64,000 nt of DNA from a virus. This document shows positions 41,967-49,877 of the stretch, in pieces (position 1 is the stretch's first letter; each line of letters opens with the position of its first letter). Made by a program: the position numbers and the translations under genes. The DNA lies in IMG/VR virus record IMGVR_UViG_3300033553_000478, positions 1-64,000 of that record; one strand, given 5' to 3'. The notes under the pieces were generated by a model. It did not search any database and had not been told where the DNA came from. It was given only the letters and a program-made list of their open reading frames with translations.

Positions 41967-42193
41967 GCAATACAATTGAATGGCACGATGCCTACGACAA
42001 AAATTCCAAGGCTGAACAAGAACGCCTGGAGAGAGAGGAAAGAGATCGTAAGGAATACGATGAAAACCTCGATAGAGCAAAAGACGAAATGTGGGATGCT
42101 CTTGGAACAGATGATTTCAGAACTTCAGATTTTGATGATATCTGTTCAAATTACGGTATAGATCCTGACGATCTAATTGACGAATTAATTTAA
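41963..42193 (+). CDS. Acidic helical protein, 76 aa
   Basis: Start ATG 41963 (MSNTIEWHDAYDKNSKAEQE), overlapping the previous stop by 4 bp. Highly charged helix followed by an Asp-rich tail (DDFRTSDFDDICSNYGIDPD). A DNA-mimic role is conceivable from charge only. Confidence 0.55.
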   Translation: MSNTIEWHDAYDKNSKAEQERLEREERDRKEYDENLDRAKDEMWDALGTDDFRTSDFDDICSNYGIDPDDLIDELI

Positions 42194-42197
42194 AGCT

Positions 42198-42488
42198 ATG
42201 ATTAAATTTGAAGAGCTCCGACCGGAGCTGGTAGAAATCCTCAAAGAAAACAGTATTGAGGAAAAGGATCTGGAGAATAACTATTCAGATCTATACATTG
42301 GCTGCAGTTCTTTTGACCAGGCTGGAAAAATAAGATCTAAAATTCCGAAGCACGCAGCCCTAACAAGTACCTTCTTTCCGCAGGAAGGTAGCAGTATGGA
42401 CCACCACAAAATATGTGTAGAGGTGGCATTCGGCTATATGGATGGGTACTTTGATAAAAAATATGGAAAGCGCAATAAATCCACTTAG
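42198..42488 (+). CDS. Hypothetical protein, 96 aa
   Basis: Soluble mixed protein (SDLYIGCSSFDQAGKIRSKI). Contains SMDHHKICVEVAFGYMDGYF. No recognised family. Confidence 0.58.
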   Translation: MIKFEELRPELVEILKENSIEEKDLENNYSDLYIGCSSFDQAGKIRSKIPKHAALTSTFFPQEGSSMDHHKICVEVAFGYMDGYFDKKYGKRNKST

Positions 42489-42493
42489 AATGT

Positions 42494-42501
42494 TATATTT
42501 G
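42494..42501 (+). promoter_or_regulatory. Candidate -7 promoter element TATATTTG
   Basis: Lies 9 bp before the ATG at 42511, in the gap between two genes, so a nearly leaderless mRNA would start here and run into the PRTRC cassette. Confidence 0.5.
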
Positions 42502-42510
42502 TAACTTCTT

Positions 42511-42735
42511 ATGGAAGAAAATGAGAAGCCTACCAGAATTTATCTGGTAGATGGAAAACGAGTTGCGATAATCAAGTCAAACACACATACATATAATGTG
42601 CGCTTTGTCAAGTCTGGAATATTTATGGAAGTGTATAAAAAATATGTGATTAGTTGGTTTCCAAAACCCACTAAAAAATCTTCCACACCTATTCCCAAGA
42701 AACCAAAAAATTCACAAACCTCGCTGGACTTTTAG
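42511..42735 (+). CDS. Small basic protein with clamp-binding-like tail, 74 aa
   Basis: Beta-rich start (RIYLVDGKRVAIIKSNTHTY) and a basic Lys/Pro-rich C-terminus ending SQTSLDF. QTSLDF resembles the bacterial sliding-clamp-binding motif Q-x-x-L-x-F. It opens the transcription unit containing the PRTRC genes. Confidence 0.6.
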   Translation: MEENEKPTRIYLVDGKRVAIIKSNTHTYNVRFVKSGIFMEVYKKYVISWFPKPTKKSSTPIPKKPKNSQTSLDF

Positions 42736-42756
42736 TCCGGCATAATACAATTCAAT

Positions 42757-44709
42757 ATGGAACAAATGACCAAAGAGCAGTATATGGAAATGCTTAACTG
42801 GGATCAATCCCTTTACAAAATCATATCTGGTGAGGAAGCCGAACCTTTGTTAAAAATCGGTGGCCACCAGAATTATGTTTATGCTGTTTCGCCTAAAGGT
42901 GAGAAAGCATTTGGTAAAGGATCCAAGGTTGTCAAGATTGATTGGGCAGAAAAGCATTCAGCCCCAGCCGTAGAGCAAACTCCTGCTGCAGCAATTCCAC
43001 CGCCACCGGCAAACATACCACCCGCCCCGGCCGCTGCAAGCATACCACCTCCACCAGCTACGGAAGCTGCTATTCCACCGCCTCCGGCACAGGAAGAAAA
43101 GCCAGTAGAAGATAACTCCGTTTATGAATTGAGATTGGCGCAGCTGAAATCAATTGGATGGAATCAGGTAAGTGATAATGTCCTTGAACGTAAAGACGGT
43201 AAGAGGGTAAGTAATGATTACCTGAAGATGATGAATGATGATGCATTTATGGATCTTATGAAAGCTCCCCTGGAAACTCCTAAAGAGGAACCAGTGAAGG
43301 AAGAAGTTAAACAGGCTGAGCCTGCTTGGGAACCATACATAAAAACCCGAGTGGCTAATTTAATTAGCCAAGGCTGGAAAGCCGATCAGAACGGCAATTC
43401 CGTTGTTATTTCCCCTGAAGGGAAATACTACGGATTTATGGAGATAGGTGAGCTCAGCAATAAAGATTACACCGATCTTATCAAAAAGCCGGAAGTTCCT
43501 GCAGAGATCAAAGAGATCGCAGATGCCTCTCCGAATGTGCATATAGTTACTATGCCTAAGGATGATGAACCTACGGCTGAAGATATCGCGAAAGAGAAAG
43601 CTAATAAGCTTTTACAAATTCGCAGAATTGCACTTTCAGCACTTGGTTTTACCAATGCTCCTGGAGCTGCTATGTGGCAATCTGATATCAATCACAACGT
43701 GAGCGATAAAGAAGTGATCGCAATGGGAGAAGATGAATTCAAAGACTTCCTGAAACTTATGGATGGTAAAATAGTTACCGTCAAAGCTCAGAAAGCCAGT
43801 GAAGATCGTCAGGCCAAAAATGAAGAAATCCGGAAGCAGAAAGAAGCTGAACAGTCTAATCCTGATGTAGGAGTTGAAATAGCAAATGAAGCTGCTGAGG
43901 TTGCCGAGAAGTCAATAAATGAAATGGCAAATGAAACCGAAGGTATGTCAGCTGTAGAATTGGATGAACACGATGTTCGTAAACTTGCTATTGAGCAAGC
44001 TCAGAAACGTGATGATGCCGAGATCGATAAGTATGAGGCTGAGAAGAAAATGGATGAATTGATGGAGAAGCTTCAAAAAGAGAATGATGCTCACAAGGAG
44101 CAATTCGAGAAATGGAAGCAAGATCTCATTGCTGAAACTGAAGCGGAGAAAAAGAAAATCCGTGAAGAGTATCAGCAAAAAGAATCTCCAATGACCACCG
44201 GAGATGCTGGTGGCTTCTTCGGTTTGCTTGCAGAGCTGGGTTTTGGGCAGCTGAATTTATCAGTGACAAAGTTGGAAAGCAATAAGTTCAGCGTTATCGT
44301 GAAGCCTCAAAACTTCTCAGGCGATCCAGCGTTGGATGAAATTCGTCCAATGACTTTAAGCGGTTCTCCTGCAGAATTAGATGAAGGTTTCTTCGCTGCT
44401 ATCAGCCAGCCATTACAGAAAGTCCACGGTGTTATGAGTAACGCCCAGGCTGTGATCGCTGATCTGGAAGAGAAAGCCAAGAAAACCAAGGCTGCAGAGG
44501 AAGAGAAAAAGAAAGTCACCAAAGCTGTAGAAAAAGCTAAGAAGCATCATGATGATAAAGATTTTGATGCAAAAAGTGATGCCTCTCTGAAAACTGCAAA
44601 GAAGAATTGGGATGCTGTACTGGCATTGGATCCTGGTAATAAGGATGCAAAGGCCGGACTTGATAAGCTGGAGAAGCAAATCAAGGAGAATGCTGAAACT
44701 CTTCTTTAA
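42757..44709 (+). CDS. PRTRC system protein E, with long proline-rich and coiled-coil N-terminus
   Basis: 650 aa, far longer than a usual protein E. Residues about 484-590 carry the E domain: FFGLLAELGFGQLNLSVTKL, FSVIVKPQN, then MTLSGSPAELDEGFFAAISQ. Before it come a linker with IPPPP repeats (about 75-118), repeated small domains each near SIGWNQVSDNVLERKDGKRV, and a charged coiled coil (380-480). After it come a Lys/Glu helix and a TPR-like tail (ALDPGNKDAKAGLDKLEKQ). E is a core component of the ParB-related ThiF-related cassette; its biochemical role is unknown. Confidence 0.8.
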   Translation: MEQMTKEQYMEMLNWDQSLYKIISGEEAEPLLKIGGHQNYVYAVSPKGEKAFGKGSKVVKIDWAEKHSAPAVEQTPAAAIPPPPANIPPAPAAASIPPPPATEAAIPPPPAQEEKPVEDNSVYELRLAQLKSIGWNQVSDNVLERKDGKRVSNDYLKMMNDDAFMDLMKAPLETPKEEPVKEEVKQAEPAWEPYIKTRVANLISQGWKADQNGNSVVISPEGKYYGFMEIGELSNKDYTDLIKKPEVPAEIKEIADASPNVHIVTMPKDDEPTAEDIAKEKANKLLQIRRIALSALGFTNAPGAAMWQSDINHNVSDKEVIAMGEDEFKDFLKLMDGKIVTVKAQKASEDRQAKNEEIRKQKEAEQSNPDVGVEIANEAAEVAEKSINEMANETEGMSAVELDEHDVRKLAIEQAQKRDDAEIDKYEAEKKMDELMEKLQKENDAHKEQFEKWKQDLIAETEAEKKKIREEYQQKESPMTTGDAGGFFGLLAELGFGQLNLSVTKLESNKFSVIVKPQNFSGDPALDEIRPMTLSGSPAELDEGFFAAISQPLQKVHGVMSNAQAVIADLEEKAKKTKAAEEEKKKVTKAVEKAKKHHDDKDFDAKSDASLKTAKKNWDAVLALDPGNKDAKAGLDKLEKQIKENAETLL

Positions 44710-44873
44710 TGCTGGTATTAAAAGGCATTATCGTAGAGCAAAAGATCGAGTTCGGTAGGGGAGAGTCCAGAAACTTCTCCCCTGTCCTCGATACTTTAGA
44801 GAAAACTTATGAGCTGTCCGAAGAATTCAGACCGCACATTGGAAGAAAAATGACAATTATAATACAAGATTAA
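44709..44873 (+). CDS. Small protein inside the PRTRC cassette, 54 aa
   Basis: ATG 44709 overlaps the E stop codon (TAATG), and the stop is 1 bp before the protein C start. Sequence MLVLKGIIVEQKIEFGRGES then a C-terminal strand (KMTIIIQD). The beta-rich pattern suggests a small compact fold. I do not recognise it as a known PRTRC component. Confidence 0.55.
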   Translation: MLVLKGIIVEQKIEFGRGESRNFSPVLDTLEKTYELSEEFRPHIGRKMTIIIQD

Positions 44874-44874
44874 T

Positions 44875-45081
44875 ATGGCTTTAGAAACCGCAGAATTAAA
44901 GAGAGTATTCAAACACAAAGATGTTGAATTGGAAGATGTACCAGGTGCATCTTTGAAGGAAGTTTCAAAGATCTATTCAGGTGTATATCCTGAATTACTC
45001 AATACGATGCCTACATATAAGGATATCGTTGATGGAGTAGAGATTTATGAGTTCAATGCCAAAGTTGGCCTGAAAGGTTAA
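44875..45081 (+). CDS. PRTRC system protein C, ubiquitin-like
   Basis: 68 aa. The pattern matches PRTRC protein C: LKRVFKHKDVELEDVPGASL, EVSKIYSGVYPELLNTMP, then GVEIYEFNAKVGLKG. This family is classed in Pfam as a prokaryotic ubiquitin-like (Prok_Ub) domain. The protein ends in a free glycine, the residue an E1 enzyme would adenylate. It lies between protein E and the E2-like and E1-like genes. Conjugation activity has not been shown for PRTRC C and is inference. Confidence 0.85.
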   Translation: MALETAELKRVFKHKDVELEDVPGASLKEVSKIYSGVYPELLNTMPTYKDIVDGVEIYEFNAKVGLKG

Positions 45082-45083
45082 TT

Positions 45084-45278
45084 ATGTCATTTCTCAAAAA
45101 GTTCAGAGAATTATCAAAAGAGTCCGATTGGGGTAACCCCATCGGACTTTTAAATGATGAACAATCCAGAGAGTTATGCGAAGTAATAATAAGAAATCAG
45201 CAGAAAAAAGTCCAAAGCCAAAGCCGGCAGAAACGAGTAGATCCTACACAAATATCACGGAATATCTTTCTCACTTAG
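45084..45278 (+). CDS. Possible small protein overlapping the protein F start, 64 aa
   Basis: Starts 2 bp after protein C (MSFLKKFRELSKESDWGNPI). Its last third overlaps the protein F frame by 103 bp and becomes low in quality there. A strong hairpin lies inside it. Could be a real overlapping gene or a leader read-through frame. Confidence 0.4.
   Translation: MSFLKKFRELSKESDWGNPIGLLNDEQSRELCEVIIRNQQKKVQSQSRQKRVDPTQISRNIFLT
45118..45151 (+). terminator. Terminator or attenuator between PRTRC C and F
   Basis: Perfect 12-bp stem with one bulged T (45121-45133 with 45137-45148), 3-nt loop TAA, followed by TTTT. It would uncouple high expression of E and C from F, B and ThiF. Confidence 0.7.
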
Positions 45279-46339
45279 CGCCAATACATCATTATAGTAA
45301 GCTTGAGGTAATGGAGCAATTCGAGCCATTTAATTTCAATGGCATATCGAAAGAAGATTTTGAAAAGTTCCTCGAGAAGTTTGATGTAATGCTAAAGAAC
45401 AGTGGCTACGATCTGGATGATGATATAGAGAATATAGACTGCTTCAGTGACTTCTACAAATATCTTGGGCAATTCGCAAATAAGCTGAATTGTCATTATG
45501 ATATTGAGTATGAAGAATTGATGAGGTTCACTGGTGATTTACCTATTCAAGAAACAAACATTCAATCTATAAATACATATTGGGTTGAGAAGCTGATAGA
45601 TATTTTACCGCCAGACATAGCGCTGTATTTGGATTACACTTGTTTTGTAATCCTTCAGAGAGCTACCAAAGTTATGCATTATGATTACCACCTTGCGGAA
45701 GAACCTCTGGAGTATAAGTACGATGAAGAGGAAGAATATGCCGATCAAATACAGATGTGGCATAAGCTTAATAGTTACACTATTGTCCTGTACAAGAAGT
45801 TTATCAAGGACAAAAAAACCATAGTTTCACCTTGCCCGGTTATGAAAGGCAGGCCAGAGAAGGAGCAGCAAATAATTAAGATCTGCAAGTTCCTGGTGAA
45901 TCATAATGAATATATGGCACTTCAATTTATGCCGGTAAAATTCTACTTGCAGTGTTGCGGAGAGTCGCATGACGAAGATAGTGAGGAAATGAGCCATATA
46001 GCTACACAGCTTATTGATGGCGACGGAGAGTATGCCGTAGATGCATATTACAATGCTTATTACGTGCTGACTTATGATAACGGGAACAGCTCATTAATAG
46101 ATGATTATTGTGAGTTCCTGAACCAGGCATATCAAATGAATGAATGGTACCACGAAATGAGCAAGATTGTCAAGGTCAATCACAAGAATGAATTTATTCC
46201 TGTAAACAAGAAAGCCGCCAGAACAGTTGTAAAATATCACGACTCATTTGGCGATTTAAACGAACTTTTAAAAGCATATTACGATGAGAGAGTTGGTGCA
46301 AACAATGAAGCCTGTATCGCTGTTGACAGTGTACGATAG
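45176..46339 (+). CDS. PRTRC system protein F candidate
   Basis: 387 aa, helical, with a basic disordered start (MRSNNKKSAEKSPKPKPAET) and a folded body containing IDILPPDIALYLDYTCFVIL and a long acidic segment. Position between protein C and protein B, and the length, match PRTRC F. I could not verify individual signature residues, so the call leans on synteny. No membrane segment. Confidence 0.6.
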   Translation: MRSNNKKSAEKSPKPKPAETSRSYTNITEYLSHLAPIHHYSKLEVMEQFEPFNFNGISKEDFEKFLEKFDVMLKNSGYDLDDDIENIDCFSDFYKYLGQFANKLNCHYDIEYEELMRFTGDLPIQETNIQSINTYWVEKLIDILPPDIALYLDYTCFVILQRATKVMHYDYHLAEEPLEYKYDEEEEYADQIQMWHKLNSYTIVLYKKFIKDKKTIVSPCPVMKGRPEKEQQIIKICKFLVNHNEYMALQFMPVKFYLQCCGESHDEDSEEMSHIATQLIDGDGEYAVDAYYNAYYVLTYDNGNSSLIDDYCEFLNQAYQMNEWYHEMSKIVKVNHKNEFIPVNKKAARTVVKYHDSFGDLNELLKAYYDERVGANNEACIAVDSVR

Positions 46340-46907
46340 TGGCTATATAGATTACCGAGATGTATTGGAAGCGGGAAAGGTTTCAGCTTCCAGACCATTA
46401 TACCAGGAAACCATAAATGATATTTTCGCAAATCTGAGAGGTGATCATAACCTTAAAAGATTTGAAGGTGTCATTCCAAACAAAATGGTTTATGTGGATC
46501 CAATGAGAGATCTATTTGTCTGGACCAGAAAAGCGGAAGTCCGGGAACTTCTACATACAACAAAGAAACATTCCGGAAAATATGCTATTCCTACTCTTGT
46601 ATTTCGCATTGAGAAGGGCAGTGTGAGTGTTGTGGCCATAAAGAAATTGGCTATCAATTCTCCTGTATATATTCCCCCGTTTACAAACACAGCAAATGGC
46701 GATGTTTGTATGGGTTCCGCTTCTCTGAAAACCGAGACTTGCGACTGCATTGAAGATCTGGTTGAATATGCCGAAAACCAATTCTACAATTCCTATTTCA
46801 CTCATTCCCCGACTGAGTACCAGCTTTTGGGAAAAGGTAAATCTACCTTCCCCAAAAAGGAACTGAAGGCAATGGGTATTAACCTAAAGCAATTTATAAA
46901 TGGATAG
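46305..46907 (+). CDS. PRTRC system protein B, E2-like
   Basis: 200 aa from ATG 46305; ATG 46284 would add 7 residues, and both overlap protein F. The protein has PLYQETINDIFANLRGD, VDPMRDLFVWTRKAEVREL, and the conserved core PVYIPPFTNTANGDVCMGSA followed by FYNSYFTH. PRTRC B is the prokaryotic E2 family D (Prok-E2_D). Cys135 in DVCMGSA is the likely thioester cysteine and His167 in YFTH a conserved partner. It overlaps the E1-like gene by 8 bp. Confidence 0.83.
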   Translation: MKPVSLLTVYDSGYIDYRDVLEAGKVSASRPLYQETINDIFANLRGDHNLKRFEGVIPNKMVYVDPMRDLFVWTRKAEVRELLHTTKKHSGKYAIPTLVFRIEKGSVSVVAIKKLAINSPVYIPPFTNTANGDVCMGSASLKTETCDCIEDLVEYAENQFYNSYFTHSPTEYQLLGKGKSTFPKKELKAMGINLKQFING

Positions 46908-47682
46908 CTTGAAAGTTGATCCGTATTTAATAAACGGACAGCACAGAATAACTGTGCTCGTAGTGGGAGCTGGTGGAACTGGTGGAAAGGTACTTACCAA
47001 GCTTATAGCTTTACACGAAGCTTTGACAAGAATGGACCATCCTGGTCTATACGTTACAATGGTGGATCCTGACATAGTAGAGGATCACAATGTAGGCCGG
47101 CAATCAAATTTCAGTGCTGCAGATGTAGGCTACTACAAAGCTGATGCGCTGATTAGCAAAGTGAATGCCGCTTTCGGATATGATTGGGATTGTGAGAATG
47201 TACCATATAGCAATGCTCACGCTGCCAACATAGTATTTTCCTGTGTAGATAATGCTGAAGCCAGAGCCAAAATATTGGATGCATTTTTCAAAAGGCAGCA
47301 GATGTATGATACCAGGAAAGGCTTTTACATATTTGATTGCGGTAACGCCCGGGATTATGGCCAAGTCATTCTGACTGACCAGAAGCACACCCTGAAGCAT
47401 ATTGGTGATATTGTCCCGGATTGGGATAAGCAAGATACTGTAGAGCAGCAGGGAGAATCCTGTAGCTATGCTGAAAGCTTACGAAAGCAAGACCTATTCA
47501 TTAATGATTGGGTTGCTCTGTATGCAGTGAATCTCTTCAAAGAATTACTATTCAAAAAGGAGATTGATTACCAAGGAGTATTTTTCAATACTGCAGATTT
47601 TGATGCAGTTAAAATCAAGATTAACAATGGCAGTAAGAAACGGAGAAAGACTCGTAACAAATTGGTGGACCGAAAAAACTGA
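46900..47682 (+). CDS. PRTRC system ThiF-family protein, E1-like
   Basis: 260 aa. Rossmann ATP-binding loop VVGAGGTGG at 21-29, the E1 signature VDPDIVEDHNVGRQSNF with acidic and Arg adenylation residues near 55-71, CVDNAEAR near 113, and the PRTRC ThiF motif ESCSYAESLRKQDLFINDW with a candidate cysteine near 189. ThiF/MoeB/E1 enzymes adenylate the C-terminal glycine of ubiquitin-like proteins. A basic tail ends the protein. Overlaps protein B and the following small gene. Confidence 0.92.
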   Translation: MDSLKVDPYLINGQHRITVLVVGAGGTGGKVLTKLIALHEALTRMDHPGLYVTMVDPDIVEDHNVGRQSNFSAADVGYYKADALISKVNAAFGYDWDCENVPYSNAHAANIVFSCVDNAEARAKILDAFFKRQQMYDTRKGFYIFDCGNARDYGQVILTDQKHTLKHIGDIVPDWDKQDTVEQQGESCSYAESLRKQDLFINDWVALYAVNLFKELLFKKEIDYQGVFFNTADFDAVKIKINNGSKKRRKTRNKLVDRKN

Positions 47683-47833
47683 TTTGATCAATCCTGAAAT
47701 ATATGATAGGATTGATGGGAATGCAAGACGTAGAATTTATACAAGAATAGCCAAAGGAGAGTCCTTTGGAAATGAAACAGATGAAATCGATGGCTTTAAA
47801 TACGAATGCCATTGGTCTATTAGAAAATCGTAA
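47627..47833 (+). CDS. Small protein after ThiF, 68 aa
   Basis: ATG 47627 (MAVRNGERLVTNWWTEKTDL), overlapping the ThiF end by 56 bp. Mixed-charge soluble protein ending FKYECHWSIRKS. Unknown. Confidence 0.5.
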   Translation: MAVRNGERLVTNWWTEKTDLINPEIYDRIDGNARRRIYTRIAKGESFGNETDEIDGFKYECHWSIRKS

Positions 47834-47836
47834 ACA

Positions 47837-48091
47837 ATGGCTGAAACATTGGAAGATTTGAAGAAGCTTAAACAAGAATATGTTGAAGCTGAGGCTCAGA
47901 AGATCGTTGATTATATGGTCAAAAGAGAGCTGATTGAAACTCAGGAACAAACTTGTGATCATAGAAATTGGGATACGAAGAAACATACTCACTTCCCCGA
48001 GATAGCTGAAAGACTTAGGAAAGAATATGGGTTGCTGGTACTCAGCAAAGTTCGCCACGGCGTAACTGAATGGGATATAAGAATTAGATAA
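47837..48091 (+). CDS. Hypothetical protein, 84 aa
   Basis: Helical N-terminal half (LEDLKKLKQEYVEAEAQKIV) and a C-terminal part with KEYGLLVLSKVRHGVTEWDI. Its stop overlaps the dnaB start by one base, suggesting a helicase partner. Unknown. Confidence 0.6.
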   Translation: MAETLEDLKKLKQEYVEAEAQKIVDYMVKRELIETQEQTCDHRNWDTKKHTHFPEIAERLRKEYGLLVLSKVRHGVTEWDIRIR

Positions 48092-49545
48092 TGGATGCAG
48101 AAAATGAGGAATTTCAAATACCGCCACCACCGGTAGATATTCCTAAACCCCCACTTCCGGAAATAATATATCGGAAGGATCCTGAATATCCACCGCTTGA
48201 CAAAGGCAAAATACCGCCTCAAGCGGTAGACTTAGAGGAAGTGGTAATTGGAGCTCTTATGATTGACAAGCGGGCAGCGCCCGAGATAATGGGGTTTATG
48301 ACTCCAGATGTTTTCTATAAGAATGCACACCAAAATGCTTTTCAAGCCATACAGACCTTGTACGAGAAGGAATTACCCATCGACTTACTTACAGTCGTTG
48401 AGGAACTAAGACGTACAGGGAAGCTTGCTATTGTAGGTGGAGAGTATTATTTGATACAGCTTACTCAAAAGGTAAGTTCTGCAGCTCATATAGAATTTCA
48501 TTCTCGAATTATTTTACAGAAGTATGTACTTCGTAGAATGATACAGCTGGGAAATGTAGTCATTGAAGAAGCTTACAATCAAGATCCGGACATATTCGAT
48601 CTGATGGATAAGTTTGAAAATGATGTGCTGGATATTTCCAATACTGCCCAGAAAGGCAAAAAGGAATCCGGCCCTGCAGATCCTGGAGAGGAACTTCGAG
48701 AAAAGGTTAGACTTAAGAGAGAAGGAAAGACAATTGGATATCCTTCGGGAATTGAAGAGTTCGATAATTGGGCGGGTGGCTTCCTGAAAAGGTGGCTTTT
48801 CATATTGGGAGCCCGACCAGGTATGGGAAAGACTTCATTCATTGTTGCAGTCATATATCACTTAGCTTTCGAGAGAGGTGTAAAGGTTGCATTCTTTTCC
48901 CTTGAAATGGCAGCTATCGATATTAAGTATCGATTAGCTGCCAGGATCCTCGATATTCCATTCAGTAGAATAAATCTTGGAGAGCTCACAGATGAAGAAC
49001 TTGAAGAGGTAACTGAGATAGTATCAAAAATTGAGGACTATGGAATCAACATAATTGACAACGTAAGGAACCTCAGCAAGATTACTGTTGAAACCAAGAA
49101 GCTGAAAGAAGAAGGTTTTGAAATCTTCTTTTTGGATTATTTACAGCTGGTAGAGATATCCGGAACTTCCAAGGATTTAACTGGAGAGATGGTGATCATT
49201 ACCAGAACATTCAAATCACTTAAAAACGATTTAAACATTCCGTTCATTGCGCTATCACAGATTGACAGAATAGTGGATAAGCGGCCCGGTCATAGACCAT
49301 TAATTTCAGATCTTAAACAGGCAAGTTCTATAGAGCAGGATGCTGATATAGTAGCTTTCATTGTGAGGCCAGAGTATTATAATGAGAATAAAAGCAAGAT
49401 ACCTTTGCCACCAGGCAAACCGAATCCTGAATTTATTGCTCAGTTTATTATTGCAAAAGGAAGGAGTACCGGACTGAAAGATTTTGATATATATCTGGAT
49501 CTTTCAAAATTTATTTTGAAATCTGGTCATTCAGTACCTTTTTAA
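48091..49545 (+). CDS. dnaB: Replicative DNA helicase, DnaB-like
   Basis: 484 aa. A proline-rich start (FQIPPPPVDIPKPPLPE) precedes the DnaB N-terminal domain (EEVVIGALMIDKRAAPEIMG, GGEYYLIQLTQKVSSAAHIE) and the RecA-like motor with Walker A GARPGMGKTS near 240-249, SLEMAAIDIKYRLAAR (motif H1a), and the Walker B-like FFLDYLQLVE. Motif H4-like DLKQASSIEQDADIV follows. It forms a hexameric 5'-3' fork helicase. No primase gene was found beside it, so primase may be the host's. Confidence 0.93.
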   Translation: MDAENEEFQIPPPPVDIPKPPLPEIIYRKDPEYPPLDKGKIPPQAVDLEEVVIGALMIDKRAAPEIMGFMTPDVFYKNAHQNAFQAIQTLYEKELPIDLLTVVEELRRTGKLAIVGGEYYLIQLTQKVSSAAHIEFHSRIILQKYVLRRMIQLGNVVIEEAYNQDPDIFDLMDKFENDVLDISNTAQKGKKESGPADPGEELREKVRLKREGKTIGYPSGIEEFDNWAGGFLKRWLFILGARPGMGKTSFIVAVIYHLAFERGVKVAFFSLEMAAIDIKYRLAARILDIPFSRINLGELTDEELEEVTEIVSKIEDYGINIIDNVRNLSKITVETKKLKEEGFEIFFLDYLQLVEISGTSKDLTGEMVIITRTFKSLKNDLNIPFIALSQIDRIVDKRPGHRPLISDLKQASSIEQDADIVAFIVRPEYYNENKSKIPLPPGKPNPEFIAQFIIAKGRSTGLKDFDIYLDLSKFILKSGHSVPF

Positions 49546-49548
49546 TTT

Positions 49549-49556
49549 TATATTTG
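49549..49556 (+). promoter_or_regulatory. Candidate -7 promoter element TATATTTG
   Basis: TAnnTTTG match immediately after dnaB, 33 bp before the IHF-like start at 49590. Would give strong separate expression of the DNA-bending proteins and SSB. Confidence 0.5.
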
Positions 49557-49589
49557 TTAACGATAAATACATCTACAAAGTATAAAATT

Positions 49590-49877
49590 ATGGTCAAAAA
49601 ACAATTAGTATCTGAAGTCGCAAAGCAATCAGGTGTTAGTAAAAAGGACACTGCCCTGGTCATTGATACAATGATCGAAACAATTAAGAGGCAATTATTG
49701 ATTGGAGTGAATGTCAAAATAACTGACTTCATAGACTTCAAGAGAGAAATTTCCCCGGAGAGAAAAGGCTTCAACCCGAACACTAAGGAAGAAATAATCA
49801 TTCCTAAAAAGTGGAGGGTGAAGGTTACTCTTCCGAAAGCTTTCGTTGAAAAGATTAAGGCAAAACCTATTCACTAA
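49590..49877 (+). CDS. IHF/HU-family DNA-bending protein
   Basis: 95 aa from ATG 49590 (MVKKQLVSEVAKQSGVSKKD). Matches the HU/IHF fold: two N-terminal helices with SGVSKKDTALVIDTMIETIK, strand region VNVKITDFIDFKREISPERK, the beta-arm GFNPNTKEEIIIPKKWRVK and the terminal helix. Acts as a dimer that bends DNA in replication, packaging or transcription. Tandem IHF-like genes are known in crAss-like phages. Overlaps the next gene by one base. Confidence 0.88.
   Translation: MVKKQLVSEVAKQSGVSKKDTALVIDTMIETIKRQLLIGVNVKITDFIDFKREISPERKGFNPNTKEEIIIPKKWRVKVTLPKAFVEKIKAKPIH

Noticed and set aside
43360-44679. Minus-strand ORFs opposite PRTRC protein E
   Set aside because: Leu/Phe-rich complements of a Lys/Glu/Ala-rich coding sequence, with no independent support.
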